A stretch of DNA of 64,000 nt from the NCBI GenBank assembly GCA_016712375.1, contig JADJRE010000004.1:248001-312000 (forward strand), given 5' to 3'. Below are positions 37,714 to 46,456 of the stretch, one piece after another (the stretch's first letter is position 1; the number at the start of each line of letters is the position of its first letter). Both the position numbers and the translations under genes were made by a program. The notes beneath the pieces were generated by a model. It was not told the DNA's origin and ran no database searches. It saw only the letters and a list, made by a program, of their open reading frames with translations. The DNA is from Rhodospirillales bacterium (lineage in GTDB: Bacteria > Pseudomonadota > Alphaproteobacteria > Rhodospirillales > Defluviicoccaceae).

Positions 37714-38727
37714 TCAACCGAGCCCCAGCACGCGATCGTAGACAGTCTTGTGGTCTTCGGCAATCTTCGGCCACGCAAAATTGAGCAGGCATTTCCTTGC
37801 TTCCGCCACGATCGCCTCAGCCTGTGCAGGGTCGTTCATCAGGCTGACGATAACGGAAAGCGCCTCCTCAGGGTTCGATGCGAACCGCATCGCTTTCGCC
37901 ATCTCCGGCGGACGGTCAGGTCCATCTGTCGTGACCACAGGAACGCCGTTTCCCATTACAGCCATCAGGCTTCCCCGGCGGATGGAAGCGCCGCCAGGAA
38001 AGGGCAGATAAGCGCATGCTGCTTCCTGCAGCCGAAGCGCGACTTGTTCGGGAGTAAAATTCACGCTCCATTCAATTGGCAGGCAAGCCGTTTTTTCGCG
38101 CAACTCATTATAGTATCTAATGTTCGAAACTGCGGGCGTGCCTATAACGTCCAGGCTATACTGCATTTTTCGCTTGTGTATTAGTCGCGACAGCTCAATA
38201 AATTCTTCAAGTCCTTTATCTGGTCTGATAATCCCAAAATAACAGATTTTATTCTTATCATTTCTGCGTTTATCTAGCCATGGAATATTGCTTCCTATTC
38301 TTATTATTGTACTTTTAGCTGCTGCGCCGGAGAATATACGTTTGAAATTTTGTTGATCTTCCGCGTTAGTAAAAATTATAATCTTCGATCCAATCGAAAA
38401 AAGTATGCACGATATCTTACGCAGCCAATTCGAATGCTTGAATTCATGAAGAGTCGTAACGACAGGCTTCCTACACAGTATCGCCAAAATATGTGGCGCC
38501 ATGCCGGTGCGGTAACCTACGGTAGGGTATTGAATGTGAACGATATCTGATTGGCTTTTATTTATTTCTTTTGAAAGATTGAAGTATTCTTTAATGCCCC
38601 AGTTATCCTGCGTTACCACTTCATATTCTATCTGTATTTCCCGCAGCGCTTCGGCAAGGCGGATCGTGTAATCCCCGACGCCGCACGTCGCCGGCGGTAC
38701 GGAACCTGTCACCAAGGCTACTTTCAT
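37714..38727 (-). CDS. GT4-like glycosyltransferase
   Basis: 337 residues. The N-terminal Rossmann part has MKVALVTGSVPPATCGVGDYT, the glycogen-synthase-like start of GT4 enzymes that recognise an activated sugar, and the C-terminal part has ICYFGIIRPDKGLEEFI and VPVVTTDGPDRPPEM. GGAG precedes ATG 38725-38727; the frame is open to 38829. The central part is clearly AT-rich (Lys, Ile, Asn codons), unlike the window, which suggests recent transfer. It probably adds a sugar to the same surface polysaccharide as gmd/rmd. Confidence 0.85.
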   Translation of the reverse strand: MKVALVTGSVPPATCGVGDYTIRLAEALREIQIEYEVVTQDNWGIKEYFNLSKEINKSQSDIVHIQYPTVGYRTGMAPHILAILCRKPVVTTLHEFKHSNWLRKISCILFSIGSKIIIFTNAEDQQNFKRIFSGAAAKSTIIRIGSNIPWLDKRRNDKNKICYFGIIRPDKGLEEFIELSRLIHKRKMQYSLDVIGTPAVSNIRYYNELREKTACLPIEWSVNFTPEQVALRLQEAACAYLPFPGGASIRRGSLMAVMGNGVPVVTTDGPDRPPEMAKAMRFASNPEEALSVIVSLMNDPAQAEAIVAEARKCLLNFAWPKIAEDHKTVYDRVLGLG

Positions 38728-39013
38728 TTGTTTTCTCCGGCTTCCGCTAATCAATTCCGGATGGCCCGCTGGCAAGCGGCAGAAGCGCTTTTTCGTTGAA
38801 CAGCCATGTCTCGAGTCCGCGGCGGACAATGAAATTAGCCGTCGTCCTCCCCCATAGCATCGGATCAGACTCGACCGCGCCTTCTCTGACCAAACAATCT
38901 CATAATCCGGTAGCGGATTGCGGCTTGGGTCTGCGGGATACGCGCGACATCTCGAACGGCACGGCCGGTTTTAACGAAACGCGGCATTGCCGGCAAGCGA
39001 CGGGATGCCCGCA

Positions 39014-39499
39014 TCAGCCGTCAAGGCAACGCTCGTCCAGCAGTGCGTCGAGAAAGTCGCGGGCCTCCGAATAGATGCCGGGCGCACCGCTCTCCCTTGG
39101 GCCGGCGACATTGAGCACCCGCACCCGCAACGCCGTCAGCCAGGCGCGGGTCGCCGCTGCGTTCGGCCCGTTGTGAAGATCGACAACCAGGTGCGGCCGG
39201 CGCAGCCGGGCCGCGAGGACAACAGTGAGCGCCGTGCCGCCAATCGGGTCGCCCCGGGTGAGGATCAGTGTTGCATCGGCATCGCGCACGTTCAGGCGGG
39301 TGCGCTCGACATAGGCAAAGCTGGATGTCTCGCGCAGCGGATAGATGGCGGGCACCCGCCCGTCCTCCGCACGGCGGCCACGCGGCACCCAGCCGCCGCA
39401 CGCCAAGCCGTGCTCCATCGCCACGTCGAGTGCGGCGCGGTCGACGCCCGTCTGCCCGCCGGAGATAACCCGCTGCAGGTCTCGCAGGATGCGGCTCAC
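39014..39499 (-). CDS. SLOG-superfamily protein (YpsA/putative molybdenum-carrier type)
   Basis: 161 residues. VISGGQTGVDRAALDVAME is the hallmark of the MoCo-carrier/YpsA-like branch of the SLOG (LOG/Rossmann) superfamily; later come ADATLILTRGDPIGGTALTV and the Gly-rich end of the Rossmann fold. Such proteins bind nucleotides, nucleotide-derived ligands or molybdenum cofactor. It starts at GTG 39497-39499, overlapping the stop of the upstream pseudophosphatase gene (GTGA). No molybdenum gene lies nearby, so a nucleotide-ligand role is equally likely. Confidence 0.75.
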   Translation of the reverse strand: MSRILRDLQRVISGGQTGVDRAALDVAMEHGLACGGWVPRGRRAEDGRVPAIYPLRETSSFAYVERTRLNVRDADATLILTRGDPIGGTALTVVLAARLRRPHLVVDLHNGPNAAATRAWLTALRVRVLNVAGPRESGAPGIYSEARDFLDALLDERCLDG

Positions 39500-40296
39500 G
39501 CCTCGATAAGATCGACCAGTTCGCCGGTCGCGTCGAAGCAAGCGGCGATCAGCGGTCCGCCGAACCCACACCCGCCGTCGATCGAGGCTGTTCCGCCTCG
39601 CAGGACGGCGCCGGCACGCTTCGGATCGGCCCCTCGGACAACACGGCGGAAGCCATCGTATGGCACGCTGGACATTTCAAACTCGCGACTACCCCACCAG
39701 AATGTATCGCGCTGCGCCGACAAGGGGCGGCGCGGATCGACACCGGCGTTGACGAACAGCAACGCGTTGTCGCGGGTATAGGCGGCACGGCGCAGCGCGC
39801 TGATAAGCTGGTCGTGACCGTCGGCGGCACGCACCGCGGCGCGCAACTGGTTGGTCCAACGCGAAAGCGCCACCGACCCAAGGCGGGCGGCAGTACGACC
39901 TTCATCAATGCTGCCGGCATAGGCCTCGAGCGTCGCGCCAACGCCCTGCGCCAGCATCCACTCGAGTACCTCTCCGGGATTGGGCGCGAATTGCATCTGC
40001 AGCAGCTTGTGCCACATCTCTTCCTGGCTACCGCGCAAGTAGACGATGGCCCCGGCAGTTTCATCCAGTTGCCGCGCCATCAGCAACCGACGGAAGAGCA
40101 GCAGCTCGTTGATGGTCGCGGCAACGTCACCTCGGCCCAACACGTTACCAAGGTAGACGAGATTGTCGGAGGCGGTGATGCGGGGATGAAGCGCAGCGTG
40201 CAGCGCCGCCAAGCGGCCGACTTGCCCAAAGATGGAGGCCACGGCCCAATTTTGCCGACCTTCCGGCAAGACCGCGAAAACAGACGGGTCGGTCAT
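39496..40296 (-). CDS. degenerate PPP-type metallophosphoesterase (pseudophosphatase)
   Basis: 266 residues. The order of PPP-family motifs is intact but every metal ligand is changed: GDxHG becomes FGQVGRL; GDxVDRG becomes LGNVLGRG; GNHE becomes LRGSQEEM; the His of VHAG becomes LLFVNAGVDP; and the HGHTP block becomes VVRGADPKRAG. The C-terminal SIDGGCGFGGPLIA still matches the family. The fold should be kept while catalysis is lost, so it may be a binding or regulatory protein. ATG 40294-40296 is used. Its stop overlaps the start of the SLOG gene, so the two are made together. A hairpin separates it from carD. Confidence 0.75.
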   Translation of the reverse strand: MTDPSVFAVLPEGRQNWAVASIFGQVGRLAALHAALHPRITASDNLVYLGNVLGRGDVAATINELLLFRRLLMARQLDETAGAIVYLRGSQEEMWHKLLQMQFAPNPGEVLEWMLAQGVGATLEAYAGSIDEGRTAARLGSVALSRWTNQLRAAVRAADGHDQLISALRRAAYTRDNALLFVNAGVDPRRPLSAQRDTFWWGSREFEMSSVPYDGFRRVVRGADPKRAGAVLRGGTASIDGGCGFGGPLIAACFDATGELVDLIEA

Positions 40297-40320
40297 CGGG
40301 CAACGATCCGTGGATCCCGG

Positions 40321-40350
40321 ACAGTGCCGGCGGCAATCCGCCGGCACTGT
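40321..40350 (-). terminator. hairpin after carD
   Basis: A perfect 13-bp inverted repeat ACAGTGCCGGCGG/CCGCCGGCACTGT with a 4-base loop, 12 bp past the carD stop and 25 bp before the pseudophosphatase start. There is no U-tract, so it could be an attenuator, a transcript-stabilising hairpin or a terminator helped by another factor. Confidence 0.5.
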
Positions 40351-40361
40351 GGGGACGAAGC

Positions 40362-40859
40362 TCAGGCGGCGCTGAGCAGCTCCTCGAGTTTTCCGGTCGC
40401 CGTCTCCTTGTCGATGCTTTCCAGAGCGGCCAGTTCGCAGGCAAGGCGGTCGAAAGCGGCTTCGTAAATCTGGCGCTCGCTGAACGATTGATCTGGCTGG
40501 CCGACGTTCGGATGCAGATCGCGAACGACCTCAGCAATCGAAACCGGATCGCCGGAGTTGATCTTTGCCTCGTACTCCTGGGCTCGGCGGCTCCACATGG
40601 TTTTCTTGACGCGCGCTCTGCCCCGCAGCTTGGTCAGGGCATTTTCCATCACCTTGCGCGTGCTGAGCCGCCGCAAACCGGCGTGCACGACCTTGCCGAT
40701 GGGAACGCGCAGGGTCATTCGGTCGCGATCAAAGGCAATGACGAAGAGTTGCAGTTCTTGTCCCGCGATTTCTCGGCTCTCTATACCAATGACCTTGCCG
40801 ACGCCGTGCGTTGGGTACACGACATAGTCACCGGAGCCGAAAGCCATTTCTTCCCGCAT
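40362..40859 (-). CDS. carD: CarD-family RNA-polymerase-binding transcription regulator
   Basis: 165 residues. The N-terminal Tudor-like RID domain has FGSGDYVVYPTHGVGKVIGI and FDRDRMTLRVPIGK; the helical C-terminal DNA-binding part follows (KVMENALTKLRGRARVKKT). CarD proteins bind RNA polymerase beta and stabilise promoter opening. ATG 40857-40859 is chosen; the ATG four codons later is possible. Confidence 0.92.
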   Translation of the reverse strand: MREEMAFGSGDYVVYPTHGVGKVIGIESREIAGQELQLFVIAFDRDRMTLRVPIGKVVHAGLRRLSTRKVMENALTKLRGRARVKKTMWSRRAQEYEAKINSGDPVSIAEVVRDLHPNVGQPDQSFSERQIYEAAFDRLACELAALESIDKETATGKLEELLSAA

Positions 40860-41138
40860 TTTCTGCGTTCTCTCTCCACCAGTGTTGAGGCACTCGGACG
40901 CACGCGATGGTCCCCCAAAAGGGGCAAAACCCGTGCGCGGTGACGATTGATATTTAGCGAGCACCCATAAGAGTTTTTCTGGCCGCCACGTCCGAAAGGC
41001 TAAATGTTCCCGGCAGCCGATCTTCGCTGATCGACGACCAGCGATCTTGATGTTATACCACGCAACCGCAGCAAATTTCAAACGTTCAAGTTAGGGCGCT
41101 TTGAGCGCCTGCCGCGATCGCACTAAAGACATACGCCT

Positions 41139-41474
41139 TCAGCTACCGCAACCGGGATTGGCGTTGAGATACTGTTCCTTGCCCGGCTTACCGTTCCATT
41201 CGTCTGCATCCGCCGGAGGTTCACCCTTTCGGGTAATATTCGGCCAAATCTTGCTGAAGTCGACGTTCTTGGTGAGCCACTTTTCATGTCCCGGTTCGGT
41301 GTCCGGAACGATCGCTTCGGCCGGGCATTCCGGCTCGCAGACGCCGCAGTCGATGCATTCGTCTGGATGAATGACCAGCATGTTCTCGCCTTCGTAGAAG
41401 CAGTCTACGGGGCATACTTCCACGCAGTCCATGAATTTGCAGCGAATGCAGTTTTCGGTGACGATGTAGGTCAT
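41139..41474 (-). CDS. fdxA: ferredoxin FdxA (7Fe-type)
   Basis: 111 residues. Cluster ligands lie in ENCIRCKFMDCVEVCPVDCF and CIDCGVCEPECPAEAI, the arrangement of bacterial 7Fe (3Fe-4S/4Fe-4S) FdxA. GGAGAAGGA precedes ATG 41472-41474. It sits directly between the carD gene and the S4/helicase genes, the normal alphaproteobacterial order. Intact, unlike the three genes upstream of it. Confidence 0.95.
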   Translation of the reverse strand: MTYIVTENCIRCKFMDCVEVCPVDCFYEGENMLVIHPDECIDCGVCEPECPAEAIVPDTEPGHEKWLTKNVDFSKIWPNITRKGEPPADADEWNGKPGKEQYLNANPGCGS

Positions 41475-41547
41475 TTTCCTTCTCCGTTGTGCGATCTCGG
41501 GACCAGGGCGCGGCGGGAATTGTTCTCGACACACCTGGGATCGAAGC

Positions 41548-42005
41548 CTACCCCTTCTGTCCAGCGGTCGCTCGCTTGCGCGCCTCGCCGGCATCCCGAT
41601 CGCTGACGTGTAGCAATCCGGCGATCCGCCGCAGCATATTCGCCTCGTAATCGTGTACGGCACCGTCAGCGTAGGCCACCTCCCAAAGCATCTCAATCAT
41701 GGCGACACGCTGCTCCGGCGGGAGACGGTTGTTGATGACCCGGTGACGCCGAAGAAGTCGGTCGGTCTCGGCGGCCGCCGCTTCCGGCTTCTTCGATCAG
41801 CGCCACCGCCTCCGTCACGCCCAGTCGCTCGACCAGGAGCCGCTCGATGCTCGCCCGTTCATCCGCTGTCCATCTGTCCATCGAGCCGCGCCGCAATGAC
41901 CAGCAACACGGCAGCAGCGCGTTGCAGGGGATCGGCGGCGGCGGTCTCCCGCCGCGCTACCTCCGCGTCATCGAACAGCCCCAGCAGACGTCGAAACATG
42001 AACAT
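41548..42005 (-). pseudogene. TerB-family protein, broken by two frameshifts
   Basis: Reconstructed across frames: MFMFRRLLGLFDDAEVARRE with AAADPLQRAAAVLLVIAARLDG, then in a second frame WTADERASIERLLVERLGVT, then in a third AAAAETDRLLRRHRVINNRL and EVAYADGAVHDYEANMLRRI, ending at a TAG (41548-41550). These match tellurite-resistance TerB-like (DUF533-type) proteins with metal-binding acidic positions. The frame breaks lie near 41876-41880 and 41783-41790. Its usual role is unclear. Confidence 0.7.
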
Positions 42006-42051
42006 GGGTAGCACAACCAGCGCCGGCCGCTCAACATCACCCTCCATGGGG

Positions 42052-42476
42052 TTATGCCGTGTCGCTTTCAACGTCGACATGTCGCAGCCGATCCAGCGCG
42101 CGACGTTCGGCCTTGGTCGGCCGCCCACTGCCCGGCTTCGCGCAAAGCGACCGCCGTCGCCGGGGAGCCAGAACCCGCCTCGTCTTCCGTAGGGGGCGAC
42201 AGATCTTCGTATAATGCACGTGCCTCCACCGCCGGGCCGCGGCGGCTGGCGAGCGCCATAATGCGAACAACGCGGATGCGCGTACCGAGCGGGAACGTCA
42301 ACACATCCCCCGGCTTTACGGTCTGGTGCGCCTTATCGACCGACGCGCCGCCGAGGCGGATGCGCCCGGTAACGCAGGCGGCGGCGGCGAGCGTCCGGCT
42401 TTTGTAGAATCGCGCATGCCACAGCCACTTGTCCAGGCGCAGGCGCCTTTCCTCGGTCCTCGGACGGTTCCGTCAT
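42052..42476 (-). pseudogene. S4 RNA-binding domain protein, broken by two frameshifts
   Basis: From ATG 42474-42476 (overlapping the helicase stop as ATGA) the sequence reads MTEPSED, then shifts frame into EERRLRLDKWLWHARFYKSR and GRIRLGGASVDKAHQTVKPG, the S4 motif of Hsp15-like proteins that bind 23S rRNA on stalled large subunits. Near 42140-42150 it shifts again into GSGRPTKAERRALDRLRHVD to a TAA at 42052. Both shifts are inferred from continuity of the family sequence. Confidence 0.75.
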
Positions 42477-45072
42477 CGGGCCCGCCGCAACGCCCGCAGC
42501 GCGGCGAAAGGCGATTGCGGCTCTCTTCAACGGCGTCCCGGCGCGCCAGACGGCCGCGCCCGTGCGGGCCGGTCTGCTAGACCGCAGACGAGACGCAAAC
42601 GACCGTCCGCCGTCACGGTAAGATAGCCGAGGGCCGCAAGCAGCGGCCCGAGGGTGGTGGTCTGGCAGCCTAGAAGGCGGTTGAACTCGGCCTCCGGCAC
42701 CACTGCCGTCGAGGTCGCCGCAAGGCTGCGCATTCGGCCATGCAGCCGCTCCAGGGTATCGGCCCGAACCGCATGATCGCCGTAGGAGCGATATCCCGCT
42801 CGCCTCCAGGAACGCCGCCGGCACCGCCGGCGGCGTCAACGACAGCCGGCTCCATTGGCAGGAGGGGGCGGCGCCCCTCCGACGGTCGCGTGGAGCCACC
42901 ACAGCAAGCCGCGCAGCGCCATCGCCCGCGGCTTCATCAGGTTCGCGAGAAACACGCTCTCAACGCCCAGGCGCACGCCGAGGCCTGCCAGCGCGCGGCG
43001 GTCGGCGCGTGACAGGGCGTGGATCTGATCGAGTAGCAGACGCCGCGGCAGCATCCCGAGCGCCTCCGCCATCTGCCACAGCAGGCCTCGCGCCGCTCCC
43101 TCAAGCTTGCTCTCGCGCGCTTTGTAAAGGGGCGCCAGTGTAGCGTTCAGATGCGCCTCGAGAAAACAGCTGAGCCGGCTATGCAACCGCGCCTTCGCGT
43201 CTGCCGCGAGAAGTTCCGAGGCAAGCACCTCGACGCGCGGTGCCAGCACGTGCGCCCCCCGGTGCAGCCTGCCGACAGAGTCGTCGCGCCACAGCAGAGC
43301 ACCGTCGGAGGCCAGCGAGAACGCGGTGTTGTCATCCGCCTCCAGCTGCTTGATCCGCCGGCGGATGGGTGCCGCCAACGCGCGCACCGCTGCCGCGTTA
43401 AGGGATCGGGCAGCGTCTCGGCCGGCCTACCCCCGGTGACCGCGAGGTCCGGCGCAAAGCGGAAGCCGTCGAGCGTACCGACGAAGTGCCCCGCCACCAG
43501 CACCTCGCCGGCGTCGCCGACCGTGGCGAAAAGGTCGCGGCTTTGGCGCATATGGCCCATCAACGACGCGGCGCGGCGATCGACAAAGCGCTGGATCAGC
43601 CGGTCGTGCAACGCGTCCGACAGCTTGTCCTCGATCTGGCGGGTTCGCTCCTGCCAACCGCCGCCATCCGCCAGCCAGGCACCCTGATGCGCGACATAAG
43701 TCCACGTCCGGATGCCGGCGATGCGCTGCATCAGCGTTTCGATGTCGCCGTCGGTGCGGCTCAGCCGGTCGACCTGACGCGCCACCCAGTCGGTCGGCAG
43801 GCGCCCGGACGACATGCCATCCGCACCGATCAGGAAACGATAGATCTGCGCCAGCAGCCGGGCGTGCCCCTCGCCGGTGATCTTGCCGAAGTCCGGAATG
43901 CGGCAGACGTCCCACAGCAGGGCAATGGCTGCAGGCCCTCGCGCCAGCCGAGCGATCTCCGGGTCGCCACCGAGATGCGTCAGCGCCAGTTCGTCGTCGG
44001 CTTCACGGGCCCGGACGAGGCCCGGCCGCTGCGGCAGGCGGCCGAGGCTCGTCCGCAGCGCCTCGATGGAAGTGAAGCGCAGATCGGGGTTGCGCCATTG
44101 CAGCGCGGTCAGCGGCTCGAAGCTGTGGTTCTCGATGCGCTGCGCCAGTTCGGCGTCGAGTGGGCCGATCTCCGCCGTCGTTCCGAAACTGCCGTCGCGG
44201 GTGTGCCGGCCGGCGCGACCTGCGATCTGCGCCATCTCGGCAGCAGTCAGGCGGCGCGGGCCGCGGCCATCGAACTTGCGCGTCGCGGCGAAGGCGACGT
44301 GATCGACGTGCATGTTGAGGCCCATGCCGATGGCATCGGTCGCCACCAGGTAGTCGACCTCGCCCGCCTAATACATCGCCACCTGGGCATTGCGGGTGCG
44401 CGGGCTGAGCGCCCCGAGGACGATCGCTGCGCCGCCGCGCTGCCGGCGTACCAGCTCGGCGATCCCGTAAACATCGGCGGCACTGAAGGCGACGACGGCG
44501 GTGCGCCGAGGCAACCGTGTGAGCTTGCTCGGACCGCCGTGGATCAGCGCCGAGAAACGTGGCCGGGCGATGAACTCTGCTTCGGGAACCAGCCGGCGCA
44601 ACAGCGGCCGGATGGTCTCCGCACCCATGAACATCGTCTCCAGGTCGCCCAGGGCGTGCAGCAGTCGATGAGTAAACAGGTACCCCCGGTCCGGATCAGC
44701 ACACATCTGGATTTCATCAACGCCGAGAAACGCGACGCGGCGATCGACCGGCATCGCCTCGACGGTGCACAGGAACCAGGACGCCTCGGGCGGGACGATC
44801 TTCTCCTCGCCGGTGATCAGCGCGACGCGCCGCTCGCCCTTCAGCTTCACCGCCCGATCGTAGTTCTCGCGGGCGAGCAGGCGCAGCGGGAAGCCGATCA
44901 TTCCCGATGCGTGCCCCAGCATCCGCTCCATCGCCAGATGCGTCTTGCCGGTATTGGTCGGCCCGAGCACCGCGACAATGCGCGAGCCCGGAGCGCCAGC
45001 GGTCCGGTTATTCGCCATACCGACAACATCGCCAGCCGGGTACCGGAAAGCAAGCGGCAGGCACATATTCAA
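42473..45072 (-). pseudogene. SUV3-like DExH helicase-related protein, multiply broken
   Basis: Conserved blocks include Walker A LGPTNTGKTHLAMERM, FPLRLLARENYDR, DEIQMCADPDRG, VATDAIGMGLNM (motif V) and QIAGRAGRHTRDG (motif VI). Lesions in order: TAG at 44368-44370 in MY-stop-AGEVDYL where the family has Gln; a frameshift near 43410 in CTGCCC; further shifts near 42790-42840; and a TGA in GRR-stop-REPQSPFAALRALRRAR just before the end. The C-terminal end QSPFAALRALRRAR then terminates at TGA 42473-42475, overlapping the S4-protein ATG. The usual protein is a cytoplasmic 3'-5' RNA helicase of about 850 residues. The start is likely ATG 45018 (MANNRTAG) or 45072. Confidence 0.8.
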
Positions 45073-45186
45073 GAGGCGCCCAAGCCTCGACAGGGGGCGC
45101 CCCGGAGGTACACCCCGCGAGGGGATTAATCAGATGGCTGCGCGTTCCGCCACTTCATCGCAGCCAGGAAGCCCGGGCTGTACGGA

Positions 45187-45882
45187 TCACCTTTTCTTTT
45201 CCGCCAGCATCGGCACGAACGCCACCGGCAGCTTGCGCTGCATGTCGAGAGTGCCGTCGGTTTGCTTGACGCAACGCCACAGCATCTGCGAGTCGCCACG
45301 CGGCCCGATCGGAATCACCAGCCGGCCGCCGGTCACCAGCTGCGCCGGAAGTTCTTCCGGCAACTCCTCAGGTGCGGCGGTGACGATGATCGCGTCGAAC
45401 GGAGCTTCCTCCGTCCAACCTTGGAAGCCGTCCCCTTGTCGCACTCGGACGTTTTCGTAGCCCAGGTGCCGCAGCCGGCGCTGCGCAGATAAGGCCAGGT
45501 CGCCGACCAGTTCGATACTGAACACCGCCGCCGCCAGCTCGGCCAAAACGGCCGCCTGATAGCCGCAGCCGGTGCCGATCTCCAGCACCCGGTGCTCGGG
45601 CTCGAGATCGAGCAGATCGGTCATCAGCGCGACGATGAACGGCTGCGAAATCGTCTGGCCGTACCCGATGCTGAGGGGGCGGTTGTCGTAAGCGGCGACC
45701 CAGTCGCGCTCGGAGATGAAGGCTTCTCGCGACACGCGGCTGAGAGCCCGCATTGTCCGCTCTGAGGGGACAGGCCGTCCGGTCCATGACGCCGTCTCGG
45801 CGAAGTCTTGCGCAATCTGCTGCAAGAGCCGCTGCCGTGCCTCCGCCAGCCCGGCCGCTTCACCTGTCTCTTCCGTCGTCAT
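45187..45882 (-). CDS. pcm: protein-L-isoaspartate O-methyltransferase
   Basis: 231 residues. Repairs isoaspartyl damage by methylation with SAM. The motif I SAM loop is VLEIGTGCGYQAAVLAEL, and family blocks PLSIGYGQTISQPFIVALM (motif pre-I) and FDAIIVTAAPEELPEELP (post-I) are present. Intact, and in contrast to both neighbours. Confidence 0.92.
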   Translation of the reverse strand: MTTEETGEAAGLAEARQRLLQQIAQDFAETASWTGRPVPSERTMRALSRVSREAFISERDWVAAYDNRPLSIGYGQTISQPFIVALMTDLLDLEPEHRVLEIGTGCGYQAAVLAELAAAVFSIELVGDLALSAQRRLRHLGYENVRVRQGDGFQGWTEEAPFDAIIVTAAPEELPEELPAQLVTGGRLVIPIGPRGDSQMLWRCVKQTDGTLDMQRKLPVAFVPMLAEKKR

Positions 45883-45973
45883 CCCCGGCGCCTCTGCGGA
45901 ACAAGTTGCATAGCGAAATCATTGAAAGTCAAGCGTTTCACTAATCTCAAGTGAAGGATCCTCCGCGGCATTA

Positions 45974-46335
45974 ATGCTGAAGAGCCCGGCCTTCGGCGAG
46001 GCCGTCGCATTCCCAACCGCTACACCGCCGACGGCGATGATGTCTCACCGCCACTGGCGTGGTCGGATCCCCCGGCGCGAACCCGCAGCTTCGCACTCGT
46101 TCGCAGCGATCCAGACGCGCCGCGCGGCACCGGCGATCAGCGACTTCGAGCGACCCGGCTGGGGAGGCCCCTGCCTTCCGAGGGGACACGCCCCGCACCG
46201 CTCCGTTTCCACCTGATGGCGCTCGACATTCCTTCGCTGGCGCTGCCTGAACAGGTACGCTGCTGCGAAGTCGAGCGAGCGGCAGCGGACCACATCTTGG
46301 GCGAGTCGGTGCTCACCGCCACCTACTCCCGCTAG
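45974..46335 (+). pseudogene. PEBP/YbhB-family protein, broken by frameshift and internal deletion
   Basis: Reconstructed from three frames: MLKSPAFGE, then RRIPNRYTADGDDVSPPLAW and FALVRSDPDAPRGT, then SDFERPGWGGPCLPRGHAPH, then FHLMALDIPSLAL through HILGESVLTATYSR to a TAG at 46333-46335. This is the phosphatidylethanolamine-binding/Raf-kinase-inhibitor-like family. One G is missing near 46000. About 10-25 residues, including the HWV region that normally follows DAPRGT, are missing near 46130, and the frame changes again near 46200. Function in bacteria is unclear. Confidence 0.7.
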
Positions 46336-46456
46336 CTCTAGCAGCCGAGATCCGACGAGCAGGCGCACCGCAGTCTCTTGCGGTGATCCAGCCGGCCGCA
46401 CATATCAGCGCGCGGAAATGCGCCGGATGAACGGCCAGATTAGAGGGGCATGCGCG

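Noticed and set aside
43486..45129. 547-codon forward frame opposite the helicase
   Set aside because: Its length looked attractive beside a broken gene, but it has no motif and the helicase blocks on the other strand explain the sequence.
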